Shown piece by piece: positions 55,145 through 62,361 of a stretch of DNA of 64,000 nucleotides; position 1 is the first letter of the stretch, and the number at the start of each line of letters is the position of its first letter. A program made the position numbers and the translations under genes. The stretch lies in NCBI GenBank assembly GCA_023415055.1, contig JAEZLZ010000126.1, positions 1-64,000 on the forward strand, given 5' to 3'. The notes under the pieces are model-generated. The model saw only the letters and a list, made by a program, of their open reading frames with translations, was not told where the DNA came from and did not search any database. This DNA comes from Bacillota bacterium (GTDB lineage Bacteria > Bacillota > Clostridia > Lachnospirales > Lachnospiraceae).

Positions 55145-55453
55145 CTATAGAATAACCAATAGCTCCTTTAATATCTCAGCCACATCATACTTGAAAATAT
55201 CCGCCAATAATATACTATCCTTGTTTATTAAAGCTTCTGTTGCCTCGTTTAAACTATCCAATAATGCTTTGTTTTTCTCTACAATCTCAGTTGTCTGCTC
55301 CAAGCCGGCCAGATACGCGGATACCTGGCTTAGTGAATCAATTACTTCAATCAGCTTCTGATATCCTTCATTGTTCTTTTGCTGGTAGAAGCTTTCTGTA
55401 ATTTGTTCTATATTCTTTAATATCTCTGGCAATGTCTCTCTTAATCTCTCCAT
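55145..55453 (-). CDS. Small helical protein between flagellin and maf
   Basis: The 102-residue protein is predicted all-helical with Leu/Ile heptad-like spacing. The ATG at 55453 has GGAGAGAG upstream; an in-frame ATG at 55498 lies inside the flagellin terminator and is unlikely. Its sequence resembles residues 1-110 of the Maf-like protein at 21507-22421. I do not recognise a named family. The position suggests a chaperone or specificity helper for flagellin or Maf; inference only. Confidence 0.7.
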   Translation of the reverse strand: MERLRETLPEILKNIEQITESFYQQKNNEGYQKLIEVIDSLSQVSAYLAGLEQTTEIVEKNKALLDSLNEATEALINKDSILLADIFKYDVAEILKELLVIL

Positions 55454-55493
55454 GATATCCGCTCTCTCCGTTCCAACTCTATAATAATAAAAT

Positions 55494-55530
55494 AGCATAA
55501 AATAAGGCCGGCCAAATGGCCGGCCTTATT
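55494..55530 (-). terminator. Terminator of the flagellin gene
   Basis: AATAAGGCCGGCCA (55501-55514) pairs with TGGCCGGCCTTATT (55517-55530), a 14-bp GC-rich stem, followed on the minus strand by a TTATGC/TTTTATT stretch. It begins about 20 bases after the flagellin stop. Read-through must feed the genes downstream unless they have a promoter. Confidence 0.85.
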
Positions 55531-55550
55531 CTCATACATTAGTAATAAAA

Positions 55551-56381
55551 TTACTGAAGTAATGATAATACACCTTGTGTAGACTGGTTAGCTTGTGCCA
55601 ACATTGACTGAGCAGCCTGTTGAAGGATGTTACTCTTGGAGTAATCAACCATCTCTTTCGCCATATCAGCGTCACGAACACGAGATTCAGCTGACTGTAA
55701 GTTCTCAGCAGTATTATCAGCATTAGCAATTGTATGCTCTAATCTGTTCTGAACAGCACCAAGTGAAGATCTCTGCTCGGATACTCTAGCGATAGCGCTA
55801 TTGATTACTGTGATAGCGTCTGTAGCATTGCTATATGTACCTACTTTTTCAGAGATACTAGCTAAACCAGATGCTAGAACGGATGCCTGCATATTACCAA
55901 TCTTAAGATTGATGTTCTGGGAAGCGTTAGCACCGATCTGGAAGTTCATACCAGCATCAGAGAATGCACCGGTCATAAGTGTCTGAGTATTGAACTCAGT
56001 CTGTCCAGCGATACGATCGATCTCTGATGTCAACTGGGAAAGCTCGGACTCAATAGACTTACGGTCAACAGTTACATTAGTATCGTTAGCTGCCTGAACT
56101 GCTAACTCTCTCATTCTTTGAAGAATGGAATGAGTCTCATTCAAAGCACCTTCTGCTGTCTGAATTAAAGAAATACCGTCCTGTGCATTGGTAGAAGCCT
56201 GCTCGAGACCTCTAATCTGTCCTCTCATCTTCTCAGAGATGGAAAGACCTGCTGCATCATCACCTGCACGGTTAATTCTATAACCGGAAGCTAACTTCTC
56301 TGTTGTTTTACTAAGTGTTGAACCTGTGATTCCTAACTGTCTGTTTGTATTGGCTGCTGCCATATTATGTTGTACTATCAT
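55551..56381 (-). CDS. hag: Flagellin
   Basis: The 276-residue protein has the conserved N-terminal flagellin domain (IVQHNMAAANTNRQLGITGSTLSKTTEKLASGYRI, GLSISEKMRGQIRGL) and the C-terminal domain (SAESRVRDADMAKEMVDYSKSNILQQAAQSMLAQANQ). The variable middle is short (about residues 120-200), so this is a minimal D0/D1 type. Ser/Thr-rich stretches in the middle (for example SQNIN, SVLASGLASISEK, TYSNATDAIT) are candidate glycan sites. AGGAGG is nine bases before the ATG. It is driven by sigma-28 and carries CsrA-type hairpins in its leader. Confidence 0.97.
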   Translation of the reverse strand: MIVQHNMAAANTNRQLGITGSTLSKTTEKLASGYRINRAGDDAAGLSISEKMRGQIRGLEQASTNAQDGISLIQTAEGALNETHSILQRMRELAVQAANDTNVTVDRKSIESELSQLTSEIDRIAGQTEFNTQTLMTGAFSDAGMNFQIGANASQNINLKIGNMQASVLASGLASISEKVGTYSNATDAITVINSAIARVSEQRSSLGAVQNRLEHTIANADNTAENLQSAESRVRDADMAKEMVDYSKSNILQQAAQSMLAQANQSTQGVLSLLQ

Positions 56382-56408
56382 AATATAATCCTCCTTGAAA
56401 TTTGTGGT

Positions 56409-56426
56409 AGTAGCTTCCATGCTACT
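56409..56426 (-). promoter_or_regulatory. CsrA-type hairpin 1 in the flagellin leader
   Basis: In the transcript AGTAGC pairs with GCTACT and the six-base loop is ATGGAA, which displays the GGA core bound by CsrA. It lies about 28 bases upstream of the flagellin start and close to the ribosome site. Confidence 0.7.
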
Positions 56427-56459
56427 TATTATTAGTTTACTCTCCCATCCGGCCGTACG

Positions 56460-56472
56460 CTCCTTCCAGGAG
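56460..56472 (-). promoter_or_regulatory. CsrA-type hairpin 2 in the flagellin leader
   Basis: CTCC pairs with GGAG around TGGAA, again displaying GGA in the loop. Two sites in one leader match the two-site repression of hag by CsrA known in Bacillus. Confidence 0.6.
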
Positions 56473-56508
56473 ATTAAGCTTTAAGTAAATTATCTTTACT
56501 TGAAATAT

Positions 56509-56535
56509 ATATCGGCATTATGATTCAAAACTTTA
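56509..56535 (-). promoter_or_regulatory. Sigma-28 promoter of flagellin
   Basis: The minus strand has TAAA-N15-GCCGATAT (TTTA at 56532-56535, ATATCGGC at 56509-56516), an exact match to the late flagellar consensus. The leader to the ATG is about 120 bases. Confidence 0.93.
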
Positions 56536-56552
56536 TACCTGTTATAAATTTT

Positions 56553-57050
56553 TTATTTCTTTTTGTCATAAAAGAAAGATTGAGTCTCATGCTGATGGGT
56601 CATGGTCTTATAATAATTCACAGCCGTCTGTGAACTAATCTTAGACTTACGGATATCTCTTCGTTTTGATGTCAATATTGTCTCAAGTTTTGCTTTGTTC
56701 CGTTGCTCTAGCGCCTGTAGTTTCATACTGAAATCAGTAATTGAGATGATGTATTCCTGAAGAACTTTGATCTCTGTCTCATACCGATACTTATTCTCTA
56801 CCAGCTCATCCTTAACACTGCCAAAGATCTGTTCAAAGCCTTGGTCAAGTTCGGCCAGCTGATCCAAATGCTCGTTCTTCTGAGCTATAGTCTGTAAAAA
56901 ACAATCCTCATCAAAGCTTTCTAAGTTTAGAATTGTTTCTTGCTTCTCCGTTATATCTGTCAGCTGTTGTAATATTTGCAGCTTCTTCCTGGAGGTATCA
57001 ATCAGTAGCCGGATATATGCCTGCTTTGTTGCGTGGTTGTCCAATTCCAT
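56553..57050 (-). CDS. Flagellar export chaperone, FlgN/FliT-like
   Basis: The 165-residue protein is all-helical, rich in Leu, Gln, Glu and Lys, with coiled-coil-like stretches (LQILQQLTDITEKQETILNL, LQALEQRNKAKLETILTSKRR). It follows fliS and precedes flagellin, the usual place of FlgN or FliT, which hold FlgK/FlgL or FliD for export. Sequence alone does not separate the two. The start lies after AGAGAGG. Confidence 0.72.
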   Translation of the reverse strand: MELDNHATKQAYIRLLIDTSRKKLQILQQLTDITEKQETILNLESFDEDCFLQTIAQKNEHLDQLAELDQGFEQIFGSVKDELVENKYRYETEIKVLQEYIISITDFSMKLQALEQRNKAKLETILTSKRRDIRKSKISSQTAVNYYKTMTHQHETQSFFYDKKK

Positions 57051-57082
57051 CCCCTACATCCTCTCTCATTTCATTTGAAAGA

Positions 57083-57460
57083 CTATTTAGCGCTTTTACT
57101 TAAACTCATAACCTCTTTCCAGGTATCTCTCATATCACGGATATAATCTAATGCTTCTACTAATATTTCCGTATCTTTCTTAATATTTGCTTCTACCAAT
57201 CTGCGATGGATATAATCGTATACCTGCTCAAAGTCATTTGCGACCGGATAATTAAAATTTAAACTAGTACGTAATTCCGTTATAATTCTTTCCGCCTTAA
57301 TAATATTTAAATTTGCTTTGTCAAGTTCATTCTTCTCGATTGCAATCTGTGCCAGATTACAGAATTTGATTGCCCCTTCGTAAAGCATCAATGTGAGTTC
57401 TGCGGGTGTTGCTGTTAAAATTCTGTTATCCTTATATGCTGCTGCTGCGTTTGTCGCCAT
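57083..57460 (-). CDS. fliS: Flagellin chaperone FliS
   Basis: The 125-residue protein has the FliS pattern AAAYKDNRILTATPAELTLMLYEGAIKFCNLA and a C-terminal DYIRDMRDTWKEVM. FliS keeps flagellin unfolded until export and in Bacillus cooperates with FliW. The ATG at 57460 sits nine bases after AGGAGG; a TTG two codons upstream is too close. Confidence 0.93.
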   Translation of the reverse strand: MATNAAAAYKDNRILTATPAELTLMLYEGAIKFCNLAQIAIEKNELDKANLNIIKAERIITELRTSLNFNYPVANDFEQVYDYIHRRLVEANIKKDTEILVEALDYIRDMRDTWKEVMSLSKSAK

Positions 57461-57528
57461 GACCAAATGCCTCCTATAAAACTTTTTTCACATAATCCTC
57501 TAGCCTATTATTATCGAAAGTGTTGTTA

Positions 57529-59031
57529 TCATTGACTTGTACCGAGCATTGACTGCAGGTAGGAGCTTTGTGAATTCATCTTAGACATTGCCTTTTCCAT
57601 TGCCGTGAACTGCTTGTAATACCGACTTTCGATGTCAGCTAATTTATCCTCCAATGTACTTAATTCACTTGCGTAGTCATCGATTTGCTTCTTAATCTCC
57701 TTATCATTATAAAAGGTCAGTGCACTACGAAGAGAATTACTCTTCATATTCTCCGAAAATGAGCTGTAAAGACTACCTGCAAGCGCACTCATCGTTTCCA
57801 TCACACCATTCGGGTCCTCACTAAGAGCCTTCATCAGAACATTTTCTTGACCTGCAACAGTACTATCATCCTCGTCACCGCTGATATGCAATAGGCCTTT
57901 TTCTGTATAATTTCCCGTCTTAATTCCAATGGATGACAATGCATACACTTTACTGCCATATGTAATACTTTTACTCATGGATGTTCTCATCGTTTCAACC
58001 AAAGAACTGATGGTACCATCTCTACGTAACAGAGAATCCTTGATCTTCGTCTCCCACTTTTCGATCTGTTCTTCTGTCATCGAATCTTTCTCATCATCCG
58101 TAAGCGGTTCGTATCCCTTCGCTGAGGTTGCATAATAAGCATCATTCAACTCAGTGATCAGTTCATTATATTCTTTCACAAAGCTTTTCACCTTGTCATA
58201 GACGGCCTTTGTATCGTTAGCAACATTTATACTAACTGTTTCTGTTCCTGTCGCCCCAAGCAAGTTAAAGGTTAGTCCATTTGCAGTTACGCTGTTAGTT
58301 GCACTTGTCATTGCTGCCCCATTGTATTCAAAGCTTGCGTTCTTTGCTTTAACAAGTGACATGGTTCTACCATCGTTCAATGCTACAGAGCCTTCTGCTG
58401 TACCGGCATTGATAGAACCTAAACCTACCATTGATAAATCAACCGTGCCGGCTGCAAATAATGAAAAGGCAGCATCGGTTCCGCTGGATTTGGAGCTTAA
58501 ATAAAACCTTTTCTGTGTCTCATCAAAAGAAGCATTGATACCTGCTTCCTTCAAACCGGCCACTAGATCTCTTACTGTGGTGTCAGCAGTAACCGTAAAA
58601 TTCTTTGGAGTTGTACCGGTAGTTATCGTAATATCCCCCGTACCTACACCAAGACTGCTCAAGGTAGTAGCTCCTGTTACACTTGATGCCAGCTGTGCAC
58701 TGGTTACGAATTGAGCGCTCGCCAGAGAATTTACCTTGATCTGATGAGTACCTTCTATTGCACTGTTATTCGCGGTTACGGATACCTTGCTTGCGTTAGA
58801 AGAAGTAGCACTCTTTGTATTAAAGCTGCTTTGCATCTTCATCTTCGATAAGGAACCTGTATAGAAGGAATAGAGCTTTTTATTAAGCTCCTTCCATTTT
58901 TCCTGTTTCCATTCCGCTTTTGTCTTCTTGTTCTCAATCTTTGTACTCTTTAGCCGCTGGGCGGACATCAGCTCTGCAACCATGCTTTCGGTATCCATTC
59001 CGGAAACAATGCCTGATAATTTAATCCCCAT
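57529..59031 (-). CDS. fliD: Flagellar filament cap protein FliD
   Basis: The 500-residue protein has the N-terminal FliD domain (IKLSGIVSGMDTESMVAELMSAQRLKSTKI), a Ser/Thr/Ala-rich middle and a C-terminal coiled-coil (ASELSTLEDKLADIESRYYKQFTAMEKAMSKMNSQSSYLQSML). It forms the cap under which flagellin subunits assemble. AGGAGG precedes the ATG. It is co-transcribed with flaG (12 bases apart) and fliS. Confidence 0.95.
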   Translation of the reverse strand: MGIKLSGIVSGMDTESMVAELMSAQRLKSTKIENKKTKAEWKQEKWKELNKKLYSFYTGSLSKMKMQSSFNTKSATSSNASKVSVTANNSAIEGTHQIKVNSLASAQFVTSAQLASSVTGATTLSSLGVGTGDITITTGTTPKNFTVTADTTVRDLVAGLKEAGINASFDETQKRFYLSSKSSGTDAAFSLFAAGTVDLSMVGLGSINAGTAEGSVALNDGRTMSLVKAKNASFEYNGAAMTSATNSVTANGLTFNLLGATGTETVSINVANDTKAVYDKVKSFVKEYNELITELNDAYYATSAKGYEPLTDDEKDSMTEEQIEKWETKIKDSLLRRDGTISSLVETMRTSMSKSITYGSKVYALSSIGIKTGNYTEKGLLHISGDEDDSTVAGQENVLMKALSEDPNGVMETMSALAGSLYSSFSENMKSNSLRSALTFYNDKEIKKQIDDYASELSTLEDKLADIESRYYKQFTAMEKAMSKMNSQSSYLQSMLGTSQ

Positions 59032-59042
59032 AGCTGCACCTC

Positions 59043-59459
59043 CTATCTTTTCTCATCTATAAGGATGCCGGCAAGATCCCACATTTTTTGTATCATATCC
59101 AAGGTTTCTTCCGGTGGAATCTCCTTAATTACTTCATGTGTCTCACTATTCAAAACCTTAATCGAAATCCGCTTTGTTTCTTCATGATATGAGAATTCAC
59201 ATCTCGTTCTACACGTCTTCATCTTATTATTTGCCATATTAACTGCATTCTTAAACTGTTGATCCGTGGGACTGTTTGGATTCTGACCATTCCCATAATC
59301 TTTCTCGGATTGGTTTGCTCCTGATACCTTGGCTGCGGATACTTCTGTAATATTAATATTTGTTGCGTTGATCTCCTGAGCGTTAGTCTCTGCTCTTTGT
59401 TTCGGAGCCACGTTCACAGGATCATGATATACCACTCCTGATAATACCTCTAATGCCAT
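59043..59459 (-). CDS. flaG: FlaG family flagellar protein
   Basis: The 138-residue protein has a low-complexity N-terminal half (QEINATNINITEVSAAKVSG) and a FlaG domain (CEFSYHEETKRISIKVLNSETHEVIKEIPPEETLDMIQKMWDLAG). FlaG influences filament length. ATG 59459 follows GGAGG; the longer frame to 59495 has no ribosome site. It is first in the flaG-fliD-fliS-flgN operon behind a sigma-28 promoter. Confidence 0.9.
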   Translation of the reverse strand: MALEVLSGVVYHDPVNVAPKQRAETNAQEINATNINITEVSAAKVSGANQSEKDYGNGQNPNSPTDQQFKNAVNMANNKMKTCRTRCEFSYHEETKRISIKVLNSETHEVIKEIPPEETLDMIQKMWDLAGILIDEKR

Positions 59460-59570
59460 CTTGACACACCTCCATGTGTATTGGTTTTTCACCATATTTA
59501 AATTAACAGTACTTCTGCCATCCTTGACTGCACTTAATAATTCACTTTGACATCCGACATCTTATATCGT

Positions 59571-59598
59571 ATATCGGCCAATCTTTCCAATATATTTA
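59571..59598 (-). promoter_or_regulatory. Sigma-28 promoter of the flaG-fliD operon
   Basis: The minus strand has TAAA-N16-GCCGATAT (TTTA at 59595-59598, ATATCGGC at 59571-59578), one base longer in spacing than at flagellin. About 110 bases upstream of the flaG start. Confidence 0.82.
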
Positions 59599-59627
59599 GA
59601 GCATTTCTAAAAGTAATGTAATAAATT

Positions 59628-59677
59628 AAAAGGCTGTCCAAACCAGACTGCATTGCAATCATTTTGGAGAGCCTTTT
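59628..59677 (-). terminator. Terminator of csrA
   Basis: AAAAGGCT-G-TCCAAA (59628-59642) pairs with TTTGGA-G-AGCCTTTT (59663-59677), with one mismatch, and T-rich sequence follows. It separates the fliW-csrA transcript from the flaG operon promoter. Confidence 0.82.
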
Positions 59678-59703
59678 CTCGCTTTATACTTTCCTGTCTA
59701 TTT

Positions 59704-59925
59704 CTAGTTGAATAATTTTTTCAGCATATCATCTGAAGCTGTCGATGACATCGCTTCCTTATTCGATTCTTTTATTTGTAAATAAATCTCTTTTCGATAA
59801 ATTGGCACTGATTTCGGAGCATTGATTCCGATCTTCACCTGATCACCTTTCACCTCAAGTATTGTTATTTCAATATCATTACCAATCACAATCGATTCAT
59901 TTGCTTTTCTTGACAGAGCTAACAT
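59704..59925 (-). CDS. csrA: Carbon storage regulator CsrA
   Basis: The 73-residue protein matches CsrA: MLALSRKANESIVIGNDIEITILEV, GINAPKSVPIYRKEIY. It binds GGA-loop hairpins and blocks flagellin translation until FliW sequesters it. The ATG starts one base after the fliW stop codon, so translation is coupled. Target sites lie in the flagellin leader 3.3 kb away. Confidence 0.97.
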   Translation of the reverse strand: MLALSRKANESIVIGNDIEITILEVKGDQVKIGINAPKSVPIYRKEIYLQIKESNKEAMSSTASDDMLKKLFN

Positions 59926-59926
59926 T

Positions 59927-60394
59927 TTATTCGCCCTCCTTTGCCGCCTTAAGTGCCTTCAGCTGCTCATAAAAATAATACTTCACTTCATAATCTGCGT
60001 TTTCTACGATAATCTGAGCACCTTTGCGTTCGAATGAATTGATAATAAAGGGAGCTTTTAAATTAGCTGAAATCTTTTCTACATTTTGAGGAACAGTAAT
60101 GGATACCAGAACCACAATGTTTTCTTCATTCAAATCACCAAGAGAATTCAAGAGTTCATCATCGACTTCCGGATTATATTCCGCTTTTACAAAAAAGGGA
60201 TTCACAACGGGAATCGCAAGAGAGGGCTCGTCCAAACTCTGAAGCCAGGAGATATCCGGTCTTTCTCCTTCCTCCTCATCATATAAAAGGGTATATTCTT
60301 TATAATCTTCAAAGCCTAAAATCCCGTTTTCAAAATAAATTACTTTGCTCTCATCAAGTTCAATTTCTCCAAAATGTCTCGTCTTAACTAACAC
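59927..60394 (-). CDS. fliW: Flagellar assembly factor FliW
   Basis: The protein binds CsrA and flagellin in a partner-switching circuit. I chose GTG at 60394 (155 residues) because FliW normally starts near the motif KTRHFGEIEL and is about 150 long, and AAGGAAGGGAAGG lies just upstream of this GTG. An in-frame ATG at 60481 would add 29 residues with unlike composition (MHHISFLIIREQSKDCK). Conserved block EIELDESKVIYFENGILGFEDYKEYTLL confirms the family. Confidence 0.93.
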   Translation of the reverse strand: MLVKTRHFGEIELDESKVIYFENGILGFEDYKEYTLLYDEEEGERPDISWLQSLDEPSLAIPVVNPFFVKAEYNPEVDDELLNSLGDLNEENIVVLVSITVPQNVEKISANLKAPFIINSFERKGAQIIVENADYEVKYYFYEQLKALKAAKEGE

Positions 60395-60622
60395 CGCGTT
60401 CGCCTTCCCTTCCTTCGAAATCTCATCTGTTTTACAATCCTTACTCTGTTCACGTATTATCAGAAAGCTTATGTGATGCACATGCTTTATCTACATTAAT
60501 TACATTCTTAGTAATACTGTGATTGATAAATGTGTTCCTACCGTACTCACTATTATTAATTATACAAGTAAGGTGATGATTTTGCATTAAATATTTAAAC
60601 TGTTACTAATTTGTATTATTAA

Positions 60623-60672
60623 GATTTTCAAGTCTTATAAATTTCAAGTATTATGATTTTCAAACATTATGA
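60623..60672. repeat. Three imperfect tandem repeats upstream of fliW
   Basis: Three units of about 14-18 bases (ATTTTCAAGTCTTATAA, ATTTCAAGTATTAT, ATTTTCAAACATTATGA) lie head to tail in an AT-rich gap between flgL and fliW. No T-run hairpin is seen. The spacing of about one and a half to two helix turns could suit a DNA-binding protein. Confidence 0.45.
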
Positions 60673-60702
60673 ATTAGGATCAATATAATACTTGTACACT
60701 CT

Positions 60703-62196
60703 TTATAAAAAATCCAGCAATGTGTTCTGTACCACCTTGGAAGCTGCCGATAAGGAAGCATTATAGATCGTCTCGGCGGCGCTGTATTTTATGATTGTCT
60801 CTGTGATATCCACATCCTCATTATTGGACAGCAGCTCCTCAAAATCAACCTTCTGACTGGACAAACGATCCTCCGTAAGATTAAGACGAACAGCTCGGCT
60901 ACCTAGGTCCGCTACCGCAACATTTACTCTGTCCTGTTCGGTTGCCGAAGAGCTAATTCCCTTCTGAAAGGCTTTTTGCATAATATCTTTTTTGAGTACG
61001 AGCTCTGTATTTAACTGAGACTTCATCTTGTTATATCGTTCTTTTTGCGCATCGGTAAGCGCACTGTTCTTTAGACGATTATCTATTTCCGAAATCATAT
61101 CCTCGATTCCAACCACTTCATTTACCGAGTCAATGATATCACCGATTGTTCTTCCGATCTGATGGGAGAACGCATCGCTGCCCTCCGTGTTGATCGTCAG
61201 CTTCTGGTTGAAATTCACCTCATACTGTATCTTCTGGGAAGACTTTTCGAATTCAATTGGATCCGCTTCCGGCTTTAGGCTGTCAGTCATAGTGCAGTTA
61301 AAGTAATGCTCCGGCTTCAAATCACCGTTTGAAAATCCGGTCTTCGTATAAGTGGTAGAAATATCAACTGCATTACGAAGTAAATCATAAGCATCCGGTC
61401 CCATGATTAATTCACCGGTCTCGTAGATGTAATTAATCTGTCCTCCGGTGGGTGTATAAGCTGCGGGGTCTGTTAACGAGAAGCTGTCGGTAATCGGTAG
61501 TGGAAGCTGAGGAAGCACCTCGCCTGCTGCATTCTTAATGGAGTAATTGATCCCAGATGGTTTGGTTGCGCTTAAATCATCATAAGACAGTTGTAAACGA
61601 TAGGTCTCGGTTAATTTTGGAGCATTGTCAAAGGTCACCGTCCCATCATCGTAATCGGATAATTGATAGCCTCCGGTAACTTTATTCACAATCTGAATCT
61701 GTTCCCCCGTAAAATTCTCGGTGATGTCATAAGTCAGATTCGGAGTATCTTCTGTAAAGGTCAGAGGGCTATCCGTCTTAAATCCGGTAAACACGTATCT
61801 TCCGGCATAGTTTGTATTTCCCTCCTGATAGATCTGCTGCTTCAGCTGTGATAAATTCTCCATGATGGAGGAACGATCATCTGCCGTCAATGTATCAGTA
61901 CTACCTTGTACGCAATAAGTATTTACACTGGTCAGTATCTCATTTACTGTTGAAAGTGCACTCTCTGTAACATCCATCCAGGACTTGGCGTCCGGTATAT
62001 TCTTACCATAGTACTGCTCCAGCTCTGACAGATTCGTACGAAGCTTCAGGGCCCTTACTGCAACGATCGGGTCCTCGGAAGGCTTCTGGATCTTCTTACC
62101 GGTAGAGTATTGCTGCTCCAAAGCCGTCATATTAAATTTGTTTTTATTAATATTGCTCATCATATTGTTTGTCATCATTTTATTCGTTATTCTCAT
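60703..62196 (-). CDS. flgL: Flagellar hook-filament junction protein FlgL
   Basis: The 497-residue protein starts MRITNKMMTNNMMSNINKNKFNMTALEQQYSTGKKIQKPSEDP, typical of FlgL, and ends with the flagellin-like C-terminal helix (SAAETIYNASLSAASKVVQNTLLDFL). A large middle domain is inserted, making it longer than many homologues. AGGAGG precedes the ATG. It follows flgK with only hairpins between them. Confidence 0.93.
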   Translation of the reverse strand: MRITNKMMTNNMMSNINKNKFNMTALEQQYSTGKKIQKPSEDPIVAVRALKLRTNLSELEQYYGKNIPDAKSWMDVTESALSTVNEILTSVNTYCVQGSTDTLTADDRSSIMENLSQLKQQIYQEGNTNYAGRYVFTGFKTDSPLTFTEDTPNLTYDITENFTGEQIQIVNKVTGGYQLSDYDDGTVTFDNAPKLTETYRLQLSYDDLSATKPSGINYSIKNAAGEVLPQLPLPITDSFSLTDPAAYTPTGGQINYIYETGELIMGPDAYDLLRNAVDISTTYTKTGFSNGDLKPEHYFNCTMTDSLKPEADPIEFEKSSQKIQYEVNFNQKLTINTEGSDAFSHQIGRTIGDIIDSVNEVVGIEDMISEIDNRLKNSALTDAQKERYNKMKSQLNTELVLKKDIMQKAFQKGISSSATEQDRVNVAVADLGSRAVRLNLTEDRLSSQKVDFEELLSNNEDVDITETIIKYSAAETIYNASLSAASKVVQNTLLDFL

Positions 62197-62235
62197 TATC
62201 CAAACCTCCTGACCCTACGATCTGAATTCTATAAT

Positions 62236-62361
62236 AAAGAATGAAATTCCAATGGATTTCGTTCTTTCCTCTTATGCCTTATTGAATACCCGGAAGAATA
62301 AAAATGAATTTCCTATGGAATTCATTTTTATTCTTCCCTAGGAATGGGCTTTGCCCATTCC
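62236..62361 (-). terminator. Three consecutive hairpins between flgK and flgL
   Basis: In transcript order: GGAATGGGC/GCCCATTCC (62341-62361), overlapping the flgK stop codon; an 18-bp perfect stem GAAGAATAAAAATGAATT (62293-62310) with its complement (62319-62336); and AAAGAATGAAATTCC with GGATTTCGTTCTTT (62236-62267, one bulge). None has a strong T-run after it, so they may stabilise or process the mRNA rather than end it. Confidence 0.6.

Noticed and set aside
55454..55498. Upstream in-frame extension of the 102-residue gene
   Set aside because: The extended start would lie in the flagellin terminator and has no ribosome site, while GGAGAG precedes the chosen ATG.
60623..60672. Possible CRISPR-like repeat
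   Set aside because: The three units are short, imperfect and have no spacers between them; no cas genes occur in the window.
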